A program made the translations under genes and the position numbers. Source: Halomonas litopenaei (GTDB taxonomy: Bacteria; Pseudomonadota; Gammaproteobacteria; Pseudomonadales; Halomonadaceae). Taken from it: a stretch of DNA of 64,000 nt. Positions 27,232-35,255 of the stretch are shown here, piece by piece (positions within the stretch are counted from its first letter, which is position 1; each line of letters begins with the position of its first letter). The stretch is taken from assembly GCF_017303055.1 (NCBI RefSeq), contig NZ_JAEKJT010000003.1, forward strand, positions 62,001 to 126,000, in the 5' to 3' direction. The notes under the pieces were generated by a model, which worked only from the letters and a program-made list of their open reading frames with translations, did no database searches and had not been told where the DNA came from.

Positions 27232-28902
27232 GTGGAAACAGACCCTAACCACAAGCCCTCGAGCGCCGATACCGGCAGCGAGGGGGTACCGGCCCCGGAC
27301 GGGCCCGCCAATCTGATCGATACCGATTACGTCATCGGTCAGGACAATATCGTCACCAAATCCTTCGGCGTGGACGTCGACCTGCACGGCAAGGTCTTCT
27401 CCGTCTCGTCGCTGCTGATTCTGGTGTTCGTTATCCTGACCCTGGCCTTCCAGACCAGCGCCGAGCCGTTCTTCAACGGCATCCGCGGTTGGCTGACCAG
27501 CAACCTGTCGTGGGTCTTCCTGCTGGGCGGCAACGTCTTCGTGCTGCTGTCGCTGGGGCTGATCTTCACCCCTCTGGGCAAGGTCCGTATCGGTGGTGCT
27601 CACGCGACACCTGACTACAGTTACATGGGCTGGTTCGCCATGCTGTTCGCCGCCGGCATGGGCATCGGCCTGATGTTCTACGGCGTGTCCGAGCCGATGT
27701 CGCACTTCTCGACGGCGCTGGGTGGCACGACCGTCGGTGACAACGGTATTCGCACTGACTGGGCGCCTCTTGGCGGCGCCGCTGGCGATGAACAGGCCGC
27801 CGTCAATCTGGGCATGGCCGCTACCATCTTCCACTGGGGGCTCCACCCCTGGGCCGCCTACGCCATTGTCGGCCTGTCGCTGGCCATCTTTTCGTTCAAC
27901 AAGGGCCTGCCGCTGACCATGCGCTCCGTGTTCTACCCGATTCTGGGTGAACGCGTGTGGGGCTGGCCTGGACACCTGATCGACATCCTGGCGGTGTTCG
28001 CCACCTTGTTCGGTCTGGCGACCTCGCTGGGTCTCGGTGCCTCCCAGGCAGCCGCCGGCCTCAACGAGCTGTTTGGCACACCGAACACCGACACCACCAT
28101 GGTGCTGCTGATTGTCGCGATCACTGGCGTGGCGCTCTGCTCCATCATGCTGGGCGTCGACAAGGGCGTACAGCGCCTGTCCCAGGTCAACATGGTGCTG
28201 GCGTTCCTGCTGCTGGCCTTCGTGATCATCGTTGGCCCGACCCTGGCGATTGCCACCGGCTTCTTCTCCAACCTGGGGCACTACCTGGCTGAACTGCCAG
28301 CACTGTCCAACCCCTTCGGCCGTGAAGACGCCAACTTCGTGCAGGGCTGGACTGCCTTCTACTGGGCCTGGTGGATCTCCTGGTCACCGTTCGTCGGCAT
28401 GTTCATCGCCCGTGTCAGCCGTGGCCGCACCGTGCGCGAGTTCCTGACGGCCGTGCTGCTGGTACCGACCCTGGTCTCGGTGCTGTGGATGACGTCGTTC
28501 GGCGGCACCGCCATCGAGCAGTACATCACCGATGGCTTCCAGGGTGTGCAGGATGCCGCACTGGAGCTGAAGCTGTTCGCCATGTTGGGCGAGCTGCCGC
28601 TGGCGTCGATCACGTCGTTCATCGGCATCGTGCTGGTCATCGTGTTCTTCGTGACCTCCTCCGACTCCGGCTCTCTGGTCATTGACTCGATCACCGCAGG
28701 TGGCAAGGTCGATGCCCCCAAGCCGCAGCGCGTGTTCTGGGCACTGATCGAAGGCGCCATTGCCATTGCCCTGCTGCTGGGTGGTGGCCTGACAGCGCTG
28801 CAGGCGGCAGCCGTGTCGACCGGTCTGCCGTTCACGCTGGTGCTGCTGGTGGCCAGCTACGCCATCATCAAGGGCCTGATGAGCGAGCCCAAGGCCGTCT
28901 GA
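27232..28902 (+). CDS. BCCT-family betaine/choline/carnitine-type transporter
   Basis: A 556-residue sodium-coupled carrier with about twelve membrane segments. The conserved BCCT stretch FYWAWWISWSPFVGMFIARVSRGRTVREF lies near residues 370-400, and the substrate-site region GMGIGLMFYGVSEPMSHF near 142-160. The 70-residue N-terminal arm is acidic and hydrophilic; the C-terminal tail is short, unlike BetP-type carriers with long regulatory tails. It starts at a GTG (27232) after GGGAG. Beside an ABC betaine importer it provides a second uptake route for osmoprotectants. Exact substrate (betaine, choline or ectoine) is not readable from sequence. Confidence 0.93.
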   Translation: METDPNHKPSSADTGSEGVPAPDGPANLIDTDYVIGQDNIVTKSFGVDVDLHGKVFSVSSLLILVFVILTLAFQTSAEPFFNGIRGWLTSNLSWVFLLGGNVFVLLSLGLIFTPLGKVRIGGAHATPDYSYMGWFAMLFAAGMGIGLMFYGVSEPMSHFSTALGGTTVGDNGIRTDWAPLGGAAGDEQAAVNLGMAATIFHWGLHPWAAYAIVGLSLAIFSFNKGLPLTMRSVFYPILGERVWGWPGHLIDILAVFATLFGLATSLGLGASQAAAGLNELFGTPNTDTTMVLLIVAITGVALCSIMLGVDKGVQRLSQVNMVLAFLLLAFVIIVGPTLAIATGFFSNLGHYLAELPALSNPFGREDANFVQGWTAFYWAWWISWSPFVGMFIARVSRGRTVREFLTAVLLVPTLVSVLWMTSFGGTAIEQYITDGFQGVQDAALELKLFAMLGELPLASITSFIGIVLVIVFFVTSSDSGSLVIDSITAGGKVDAPKPQRVFWALIEGAIAIALLLGGGLTALQAAAVSTGLPFTLVLLVASYAIIKGLMSEPKAV

Positions 28903-28933
28903 TTCGGCCTGACAGCTTCGTATCATCTACCGT

Positions 28934-28953
28934 CGGCGGCCTTATGGCCGCCG
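28934..28953 (+). terminator. GC-rich hairpin after the BCCT gene
   Basis: CGGCGGCC (28934-28941) TTAT GGCCGCCG (28946-28953), perfect 8-bp stem, 31 bases after the stop. TTATGGCCGCC recurs at 28961-28971. No strong T-run, so probably a weak or Rho-aided end. Confidence 0.5.
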
Positions 28954-29055
28954 ATGGTCGTTATGGCCGCCTGAAAAAGCAGCACCCTCCTGCCGGATAA
29001 GCCTCTGCTAAGGTTTGTCGTCTAGGGTGGCGGGCATCCGTTGATGGAGCCTGTC

Positions 29056-30777
29056 ATGTCCAAGCTGACGTTGCTTAAGCGATCCCTGTCCAAGCACTGC
29101 CTATCCAAGCACCCCCTATCCCAGCACTCCCTGTCCAAGCTACCCCTGCCCCATTTGACACCATTGACCACGGTGATGCTGGCGGCAGCGTTGCTGATCA
29201 TCGTGCGCGTGGCGTCTACCCCGTTGATGCCCATCGACGAGACCCGCTATCTGGGTGTTGCCTGGGAAATGTGGCAGCGCCACCTTTGGCTGGTACCCCA
29301 GCTCAATGGCGAGCCCTATGCCCACAAGCCGCCCCTGCTGTTCTGGGTCATTCATCTGGCCTGGGCGATCTTCGGCACCGACGACCCGGTCGGACGCCTT
29401 GCGGTGCCCTTGGTAGGTCTGCTGAGCTATCCCCTGCTGGCGGCCATTGTTCGCGTCGGATTCCCGCAAAGCGTCGCACAGGCGCGCTGGGCTCCCGGGC
29501 TACTGCTGGGCATGACGCTCTGGTCGGTCTTTTTGCCGCTATCGATGTTCGACATTCTGCTGACTACCTGCCTGCTGCTGGCAGTGCTCGGCCTGGTCGG
29601 CCTAGCGCGATACGGGGGGACAGGTTGGGTAGTGATGAGCGGCGTGGGGCTGGGACTCGGATTGCTGGCCAAGGGGCCGGTGATACTGCTGTATTGGCTG
29701 CCGCTGGCGCTGGGAATGGGCTGGTGGTCGCCGCGCTCACTTGGCGCCAGCGCGATGGCACTCTGTGGCGCTGGGACAATCGGCCTGGCCATGGGCCTGG
29801 CCTGGGCCTTGCCCGCGGCACAGGCCGGTGGAGCCGACTATGCCCATGACATCCTGTGGGGCCAGTTTGCCGGCAGGGTCAGTCATTCCTTTGCCCACGC
29901 CCGCCCCTGGTACTGGTACCTGCCGCTAATCCCGCTGGCGCTGTTTCCCTGGTCGATGACATCGTTGTGGTGGCGTCCCCGACTGACGTCCCGACTGGCC
30001 CGCCTGGCTCTGCTCGGCGTGCTGCCAGCGGTCCTTGTACTGAGCCTGATCAGCGGCAAGCAGGCGCACTACCTGATCCCGACACTGCCCTTCGCTGCGC
30101 TGTGGATCAGCCTGGGCTTGCCTAACAAGGGTCAGCCACTGCTGGCAAGCCACGGCAGATGGCTACGACAGATGCCATGGCTGGCAGTCCCGCTGCTGCT
30201 GGTCATGCCGGAGCTTTTGCAGACACTGGGAGGCGTTGCGCCTGTTCACAATGGCTATCGCGCGCTGGCGCTGGTTCCCCTGCTGCTGGCCATGATCGCT
30301 GCTCCTCAACGCTCTTCGCGCCTGGCCCTGCTGGTGTGGCCGGTCACCCTGACCTGCCTGCTGGTCAGCACCAGTCCACTGCTGACGCAGCGATATGATC
30401 TTTCGCCGCTGGCCCTGCGGCTCCATCAGCTCGAGACCAGCGATGCCCCCCTTGCCTATGCCGGGCGCTACGCGGACCAGTTCCAGTATCTTGGCCGGCT
30501 GGAACGGCCATTGATCGAACTGGCCGATGACGAGGTGGATCGCTGGTGGGCAGCCCATCCAGACGGTCTCGTCGTCACCAGTGATGACCAACTGCCGCTA
30601 CCCGAGAATGCCACCGCCGTCCTCTATCAACCCTATCGAGGAAAAACCTATCGCCTGCTGAAGCTGGCACCGGACGAACGCTCAGCCAGCGAGACTGAGG
30701 CTAACCCTCCGCTGCTATCTGGCAGGAGGAGCAAGGCTCAGCTCCAGAGCATTCCGATGGGCGTTTCCGGAGCGTAG
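29056..30777 (+). CDS. ArnT/PMT-like membrane glycosyltransferase
   Basis: A 573-residue integral membrane protein of the GT83/PMT family, with the signature DETRYLGVAWEMWQRHLWLVPQLNGEPYAHKPPLLFW in the first periplasmic loop (DE is the usual catalytic pair, and PYAHKPPL the lipid/sugar site) and about eleven membrane segments. ArnT adds aminoarabinose to lipid A from an undecaprenyl carrier; other members transfer other sugars to lipids or proteins. No arn synthesis genes are nearby. ATG 29056 has GGAG seven bases upstream. Residues 11-35 are encoded by 15-bp tandem repeats. The 3' end overlaps the converging exonuclease gene by 40 bases. Confidence 0.82.
   Translation: MSKLTLLKRSLSKHCLSKHPLSQHSLSKLPLPHLTPLTTVMLAAALLIIVRVASTPLMPIDETRYLGVAWEMWQRHLWLVPQLNGEPYAHKPPLLFWVIHLAWAIFGTDDPVGRLAVPLVGLLSYPLLAAIVRVGFPQSVAQARWAPGLLLGMTLWSVFLPLSMFDILLTTCLLLAVLGLVGLARYGGTGWVVMSGVGLGLGLLAKGPVILLYWLPLALGMGWWSPRSLGASAMALCGAGTIGLAMGLAWALPAAQAGGADYAHDILWGQFAGRVSHSFAHARPWYWYLPLIPLALFPWSMTSLWWRPRLTSRLARLALLGVLPAVLVLSLISGKQAHYLIPTLPFAALWISLGLPNKGQPLLASHGRWLRQMPWLAVPLLLVMPELLQTLGGVAPVHNGYRALALVPLLLAMIAAPQRSSRLALLVWPVTLTCLLVSTSPLLTQRYDLSPLALRLHQLETSDAPLAYAGRYADQFQYLGRLERPLIELADDEVDRWWAAHPDGLVVTSDDQLPLPENATAVLYQPYRGKTYRLLKLAPDERSASETEANPPLLSGRRSKAQLQSIPMGVSGA
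29086..29145 (+). repeat. Four 15-bp tandem units inside the glycosyltransferase start
   Basis: Units CTGTCCAAGCACTGC, CTATCCAAGCACCCC, CTATCCCAGCACTCC and CTGTCCAAGCTACCC encode LSKHC-LSKHP-LSQHS-LSKLP before the first membrane segment. The core TCCAAGC also forms the 12-bp array at 7279. Confidence 0.85.
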
Positions 30778-31460
30778 TTGCCGGCGACCTGGGCCTGCAG
30801 CAGCTCGGCCGTGGCGATGGCATCGGTCAAGGCATGATGTCCGTGGTAGTGAGGCAGGCCATAGCGCACCCGGCTGTCATGCAGGCGGATGGAGGCCGGC
30901 GGCCGCCCCATCCAGCGTCGAAAGCGCGCCATCAGTGATTGCCGATGGATTCTCGCCTCCAGGGACATGGTGTCGATGACCGGAAAACTCAGAGTCTCCT
31001 GCCACTTAGCCTGCACGGCAGCCTGCAGAAAGGCCCTTTCGATGTGGCGATAGTGCACCACCAGCAGGTGCCCGGCCATCGCCTCGAAGACCTCCTCGAG
31101 CACCTCTTCGATGCGCGGTGCTCCCTGGATATCGGCGTGGGTGATGTGATGGAAGGTGACCGATTCGGCCTTGAGCGTGCGGTGCGGCCTGACCACCCAG
31201 TAGCGTCGCTCCGACAGACGAATCCGTGACAGTGAGAACGGTACCAGGCCAATCGACACGATCTCGTCTCGCTTGGGGTCCAGCCCAGTGGTTTCCAGAT
31301 CCAGGGCCATCAGCGGGGCCTCCTGCACGGGCAGGATCGGGGACAGATCCGCACCAGCAAAGAAGTCCACCAGGGCACGCTGACGACTCTGCTGGCGCCG
31401 GGCCACCAGGTAGTCATGCCAGTCAGGGGCCGAGCGTGTCTTGGGTCGAAGGAGTGGCAT
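30738..31460 (-). CDS. DEDDh-type 3'-5' exonuclease (DnaQ-like)
   Basis: A 240-residue exonuclease-fold protein. Exo I is ALDLETTGLDP (Asp54, Glu56) and Exo III is HHALTDAIAT (His209, Asp213). The Exo II block reads LLVVHYRHIERAFL, where the usual HNxxFD is altered: Asn becomes Tyr and the metal-binding Asp position is Glu141. This may be a subgroup feature rather than loss of activity. It is encoded 6 bases downstream of the cNMP/CBS/DUF294 gene on the same strand; this gene pair is a familiar arrangement in gammaproteobacteria, although its biological role is not settled. Its last 40 bases overlap the end of the convergent glycosyltransferase gene. Confidence 0.85.
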   Translation of the reverse strand: MPLLRPKTRSAPDWHDYLVARRQQSRQRALVDFFAGADLSPILPVQEAPLMALDLETTGLDPKRDEIVSIGLVPFSLSRIRLSERRYWVVRPHRTLKAESVTFHHITHADIQGAPRIEEVLEEVFEAMAGHLLVVHYRHIERAFLQAAVQAKWQETLSFPVIDTMSLEARIHRQSLMARFRRWMGRPPASIRLHDSRVRYGLPHYHGHHALTDAIATAELLQAQVAGNYAPETPIGMLWS

Positions 31461-31466
31461 GGCCGC

Positions 31467-33365
31467 CTACCTGTGCGTCATCGGGTAGCGAAACTTGAGA
31501 AACTTCTGGGCATTGCTGAGCGCCTGGAAGGCATCCTTCAGGTGATGGCGCTCTTCGCTGGACACGTTTTCGGGCTCGATGTTGTTATCCGGCTGCTGCT
31601 CATGCTCGAGATCGATGACCTGATGGCGAATCCGCGACATCGACAGAAACTCCAGCGCGTAGCGCAGCCGGTCACTGACGCCTGGCGCCAGCAGCTGAGT
31701 GCGGTCGATGTCATCGAGTCGATCGAAGCTGTTCTGGGCACGGGACCCACAGGCCAGGGCATGGATACGAATCAGATCGACCATGGGAGCGGTGCCCCGG
31801 CGCTTCAAGTTGATCGAGTTGTTGTGCTTGCCGTCCTTCTCCATCACAAACGTCCGAAAGAAGCCAAGTGGCGGCGTACGGTTGAGGGCATTGCGCGCCA
31901 TGGCGGCCAGGAAGCGCTTGTGCTGTGATGCCTTGGTAGCCACCAGGTCCTGCAAGGCTTCCACCAGCGGGTTGTCGCCATGCACGGTATCCAGGTCGAA
32001 GAAGATGGAGCTGTGCAACAGCCCCTCCGGCGAGGGCTGCTCGATCCACTGCGTGAAATAGCGCTTCCATACCGCCAAGGGCTGACGCCACTTGGGATTG
32101 GTGGCCATCACGTCGCCCTTGCAGTAGGTGTACCCGCAGGCGGCAAGGCCATCACTGACGCGTTTGGCCATGGTGGCGAAGTACTCGTCATGTAGCGCCG
32201 GGTCGAAGTCGTCGGAGAGAACCAGGGCGTTATCCTGGTCGGTGACAATGCTCTGCTCGTTGCGCGCCATGGAACCCAGCGCCATGAAGCAGTAAGGAAC
32301 CGGTGGCGGCCCCAACTCCTCTTCCGCCATTTCCAAAAGGCGCCGGGTAAAGCTGCGACCGATGGTCGACAGCGCCTTGCCCACCATCTGCGAGTCGGCG
32401 CCATCATGCACCATCCGCACGAACGCTGCCTGCACGTCGGGGGCCAGCTTGGCCAGACTCTCCACCGATGGCTGGTGAAAGATATTGCTCACCAGATATA
32501 GGCTGCTCTGGGTCTCGTAGCGAATGATATCGGACAGATGCACGATGCCCACCGGTGAGCGCCGATGCATGACCGGCAGATGATGGATGTTGTTACGCAA
32601 CATGCACAGCATCGCTTCCTGCACCGACTCATCGGACTGTATCGCGATCAGCCGACGACCCGCCACCTCCCCTACCGGGGTATCCGGTGACAGCCCCTCG
32701 GCGACCACCTTGGTACGAAAATCGCTGTCGGTGAGGATCCCGGTCACTTGCCAGTAGGTGCCCTCGCTGTCCTTGAAGGTATAGCGGGGATTGTCCCCGG
32801 GCTTGTCCAGCACCAGCACGGCGGACGCCTGGAAATCGCTGATCTGGCGGGCCGCGTGTTGCACCGTTGCACGGGCCTCCACCATCACGGGATAGCGGGT
32901 CAGCAGCTTGCGGATCCGCGTCACCATCATGTCGTTGTTCTTGCGCTGGCTTTCGACCGCCGTCTCGAGCCGGGGGCGATCCACCTCGACAAAGTCAGAG
33001 AAGGCTTCATCGGCCTCGCACAGCCGATGGAACATGGCCTCGGGAATGAAGTAGATCAGACTGTCTTCCAGCGCCTTGGCGGGAAAGCGAACTCTGCTGT
33101 GGCGCAACAGGCTGAAATGGCCAAAGATATCGCCCTCGCCAAGCAGGTTGTAAAGCTCACCGTTGCGGCGCGAGACCTCCACCGCGCCACTGCGGATGTA
33201 GCAGAACTCCTCGTGCACCGCATCGAGCTCGAGAATCGTCGAGCCCGCCTTGAAATAGCTGACCTGTACCTGGCTCGCCACCTCATCCAGCAGCTCATCC
33301 GTGAGGCCATCAAAGGGCGGGAAGCGCCCCATGTGCTGGCTGATTTCCAACAGTTCCGCTTCCAT
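31467..33365 (-). CDS. cNMP-binding/CBS/DUF294 nucleotidyltransferase-like signalling protein
   Basis: A 632-residue multi-domain protein: an N-terminal cyclic-nucleotide-binding fold (about 15-130, with GSTILELDAVHEEFCYIRSGAVEVSRRNGE and LGEGDIFGHFSLL), a pair of CBS domains (about 150-290), a DUF294 nucleotidyltransferase-like domain with GSMARNEQSIVTDQDNALVL near residue 360, and a DUF294 C-terminal substrate domain. The G-S-x8-DQDN pattern is that of GlnD/KNT-type nucleotidyltransferases, so a nucleotide-transfer or signalling role is likely but unproven. ATG 33365 has GGAGG at good spacing; the frame is open further upstream. It forms a two-gene unit with the exonuclease. Confidence 0.85.
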   Translation of the reverse strand: MEAELLEISQHMGRFPPFDGLTDELLDEVASQVQVSYFKAGSTILELDAVHEEFCYIRSGAVEVSRRNGELYNLLGEGDIFGHFSLLRHSRVRFPAKALEDSLIYFIPEAMFHRLCEADEAFSDFVEVDRPRLETAVESQRKNNDMMVTRIRKLLTRYPVMVEARATVQHAARQISDFQASAVLVLDKPGDNPRYTFKDSEGTYWQVTGILTDSDFRTKVVAEGLSPDTPVGEVAGRRLIAIQSDESVQEAMLCMLRNNIHHLPVMHRRSPVGIVHLSDIIRYETQSSLYLVSNIFHQPSVESLAKLAPDVQAAFVRMVHDGADSQMVGKALSTIGRSFTRRLLEMAEEELGPPPVPYCFMALGSMARNEQSIVTDQDNALVLSDDFDPALHDEYFATMAKRVSDGLAACGYTYCKGDVMATNPKWRQPLAVWKRYFTQWIEQPSPEGLLHSSIFFDLDTVHGDNPLVEALQDLVATKASQHKRFLAAMARNALNRTPPLGFFRTFVMEKDGKHNNSINLKRRGTAPMVDLIRIHALACGSRAQNSFDRLDDIDRTQLLAPGVSDRLRYALEFLSMSRIRHQVIDLEHEQQPDNNIEPENVSSEERHHLKDAFQALSNAQKFLKFRYPMTHR

Positions 33366-33461
33366 GGTGTCCTCCGCGCGGTGCCGGTACAGGCGCGCTA
33401 CATGCTCGGCGCCCTCATGCAGAAAGGATGCGGGCCATGGCAATGGCTGTAAAGCGTTTGC

Positions 33462-33953
33462 TCACTCGGCGGGAGGATGCAGCCGTGGGTCCAGGGCGAA
33501 GGGCTCGATCACGACGATCTCGACGCTCTCCTGGCCCGTCAGCGGATTCATCACGATATTGCGACTATGTCGGGAGACCGTCGAAGGCACTGTTATAAAG
33601 GGATAACGAGACAGCAGCTCGTCGCCATAGCACTGCTGACCAAGGCTAGGCGATCCAGGAACCAACCAGTTGGGGTTGGGCAAGTCCTCGGGCACTACCT
33701 CAAACACGCTGCCAGGATCAGTGATACGCACGCACAACAACATATGGGGGATGGTATCCAGCGCCTTGAAACCCTTATGCACCGCGACTTCGAGAATCGC
33801 CGTTGATGGATCGCAGGCCCCATACACCGCCGCTCGCCCCTTTGTATTCCAGCGTCCGCCAGCCAGCTTTGCACCGACACCACTGCTCCAGCTGGCCATA
33901 TGCCGCTCTCGTTCAAGCCGCCACAGCAGCAGATCCTTGCCAGCGGATGTCAC
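33462..33953 (-). CDS. RES-domain toxin
   Basis: A 163-residue RES-domain protein. The family Arg and Glu appear in LWRLERERHM and in STAILEVAVHKG, and GGRWNTKGRAAVYGACDPS is the typical glycine-rich/Trp block. RES toxins of the MbcT/ParT type degrade NAD+ or ADP-ribosylate targets. The gene overlaps the antitoxin gene upstream by 4 bases (ATGA), so synthesis is coupled. Position beside an accessory-looking segment fits the mobile habit of toxin-antitoxin pairs. Which RES activity applies cannot be told from sequence. Confidence 0.87.
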   Translation of the reverse strand: MTSAGKDLLLWRLERERHMASWSSGVGAKLAGGRWNTKGRAAVYGACDPSTAILEVAVHKGFKALDTIPHMLLCVRITDPGSVFEVVPEDLPNPNWLVPGSPSLGQQCYGDELLSRYPFITVPSTVSRHSRNIVMNPLTGQESVEIVVIEPFALDPRLHPPAE

Positions 33954-34420
33954 GTGTACACTCCCTGATCCAGGCGGGTAAGAAGGTCGTCCACCAGCTC
34001 GTACCCCACCTGGGTGGTGAGAAGATCTATCGGCTTGCGCCCCTCAAGCCCCAAGGCGGGTGTTCCCATCCAACGCTCTGCTTCAGCAGCATCGCCCAAC
34101 ACATCTTCCGCCCTGGTAAGCACCTCGGCGAAACGCCAGGCACGACTACTCTGCTCAGTGTTAAGCGGCTCCGGCGACTTGATCCGACGATAAAGCGTGC
34201 GTTCGGACATACCGATCAGCTTGACGGCCATTGCCCTATCACTAAGCAGGTCAACTGATTCGACAAATCGCAATACATCGCGAGACGGCAAGCCCTTCTC
34301 GATCATCTCGTGAATGTACAGGGCCGTCGTTGCCTCGGGTGCAGGCTTGCCCAGCAGGCGCTCCAGCGTGCGTTGCAACAGACTCGTCTTGGCATCGAGG
34401 GCACATTCGGCAACCTTCAT
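33950..34420 (-). CDS. Xre/MbcA/ParS-type antitoxin
   Basis: A 156-residue antitoxin with an N-terminal DNA-binding part (LSDRAMAVKLIGMSERTLYRRIKSP is the helix-turn-helix) and the C-terminal MbcA/ParS/Xre domain (RAWRFAEVLTRAEDVLGDAAEAERWMGTPALGLEGRKPIDLL), which blocks the RES active site. ATG 34420 is taken because GAGG lies 6 bases upstream; in-frame ATGs at 34423 and 34432 are alternatives, the last overlapping the operator palindrome. It is first in the operon and should repress its own promoter via the repeats at 34432-34472. Confidence 0.87.
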   Translation of the reverse strand: MKVAECALDAKTSLLQRTLERLLGKPAPEATTALYIHEMIEKGLPSRDVLRFVESVDLLSDRAMAVKLIGMSERTLYRRIKSPEPLNTEQSSRAWRFAEVLTRAEDVLGDAAEAERWMGTPALGLEGRKPIDLLTTQVGYELVDDLLTRLDQGVYT

Positions 34421-34431
34421 CATCAGCCTCA

Positions 34432-34472
34432 TTGACAGCCATCTGTCAAAATAATAGTGCCATCTGGCAAAA
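34432..34472 (-). promoter_or_regulatory. Toxin-antitoxin operator: palindrome and 21-bp-phased repeat
   Basis: TTGACAG CCAT CTGTCAA (34432-34449) is a perfect palindrome with 7-bp arms. The half GCCATCTGTCAAAA (from 34438) recurs as GCCATCTGGCAAAA (from 34459), exactly 21 bp or two helical turns away. This fits cooperative antitoxin binding just upstream of the start codon. Confidence 0.65.
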
Positions 34473-34505
34473 GTGTCGAGAGACCTCAGCTTGACGTAAA
34501 GAAGG

Positions 34506-34530
34506 CCCGCTGACCCGGATAGTCAGCGGG
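34506..34530 (-). terminator. Terminator hairpin at left end of the A/T-rich segment
   Basis: CCCGCTGAC (34506-34514) pairs with GTCAGCGGG (34522-34530), 7-base loop. On the minus strand it is followed by CCTTCTTTA. It lies 45 bases beyond the DUF4168 remnant in that gene's reading direction, so it may be the remnant's old terminator. Confidence 0.6.
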
Positions 34531-34575
34531 GAGCGTTCCCCCAGTTCGTCTGGCGTGATCCCTATGGGCAACCGA

Positions 34576-34668
34576 CCAGGACGGTGCCATCTCCTGAACG
34601 CGCTTCATCATGTCAGGACTTCGCGGAATGGCCTGGCCCCTGTCATGGAACGTCTCTACCCCGAGCCC
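34576..34668 (-). pseudogene. Decayed 3' end of a DUF4168 gene
   Basis: These 93 bases align without gaps to the last 31 codons of the intact DUF4168 gene (37759-37851); by eye 79 of 93 bases match. In frame it reads GLGVETFHDRGQAIPRSPDMMKRVQEMAPSW, against GLEVEKFNAIGQAIQQNPDMMKRVQEMAQS in the intact gene. The stop codon TGA has become TGG, and upstream of 34668 the similarity ends abruptly. It is therefore a fragment, not a working gene. With the intact copy it forms a direct repeat around the amidohydrolase-MFS segment. Confidence 0.82.
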
Positions 34669-35255
34669 ACCGCACTACCAACGTGCGCTGCACACTGGCC
34701 AGGGTATGGCGGGTATGACGGATAGAGCGCAGGCAGCGTGAAGCATGACGGATGCCTATCAAGCGTTTCGATCACAGCGTGTTTTCTTCACCGCACCTGC
34801 ATGCATAACACAGGGCGTGACACGAGCAGAGTTCTCACTTGCAGCACATGCAAGCGGCACGACATCAAGAGCCTGACATAGTTCCCAGCACAGCTCCTAC
34901 TACAGCTCCTAACACCGCATTTATCTACCCAGGACAATTCGTAAGTCTAAAGCGTTACGTCATCTGGTACAGCGAGCACTTTCCTCGGGCAGTCCTTAAA
35001 AGATAAGTAAAAAGCCGAAAGACCTAAAAAAGTCATTATGGTGAATCATCTCATATACAAGCAGTTCGTGTAGAAACAGAAGCAAATGCCTTTTCCATAG
35101 AGGAATGTCAATTTTTCATCCGAAACCGCCATGCATTTTTATTGCAAACAAGAACGCGCTATTAAAAAATATTAATCGACAACACCTCTAGCAGCTCCGC
35201 GAAAAAACGCATCGCGTATAAGCGGAAGTTAAATTCCTATCCAGAAGGCATCAGC
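34669..35255. other. A/T-rich intergenic region before the amidohydrolase
   Basis: About 590 bases with no open frame that resembles a protein. Base composition shifts to clearly A/T-rich from about 34900 onward. TTGCAA at 35142-35147 followed by the A/T run at 35161-35175 is a possible promoter for the amidohydrolase. Near-repeats of ACAGCTCCTA occur at 34890-34912. Confidence 0.6.

Noticed and set aside
27103..28281. A 392-codon minus-strand frame
   Set aside because: Antisense to the BCCT gene and rich in Gln/His/Gly, the typical shadow of a GC-rich membrane protein gene.
34669..34900. Further DUF4168 remnant upstream of the 93-bp match
   Set aside because: I tried to extend the alignment past 34668 and the similarity falls to chance level at once.
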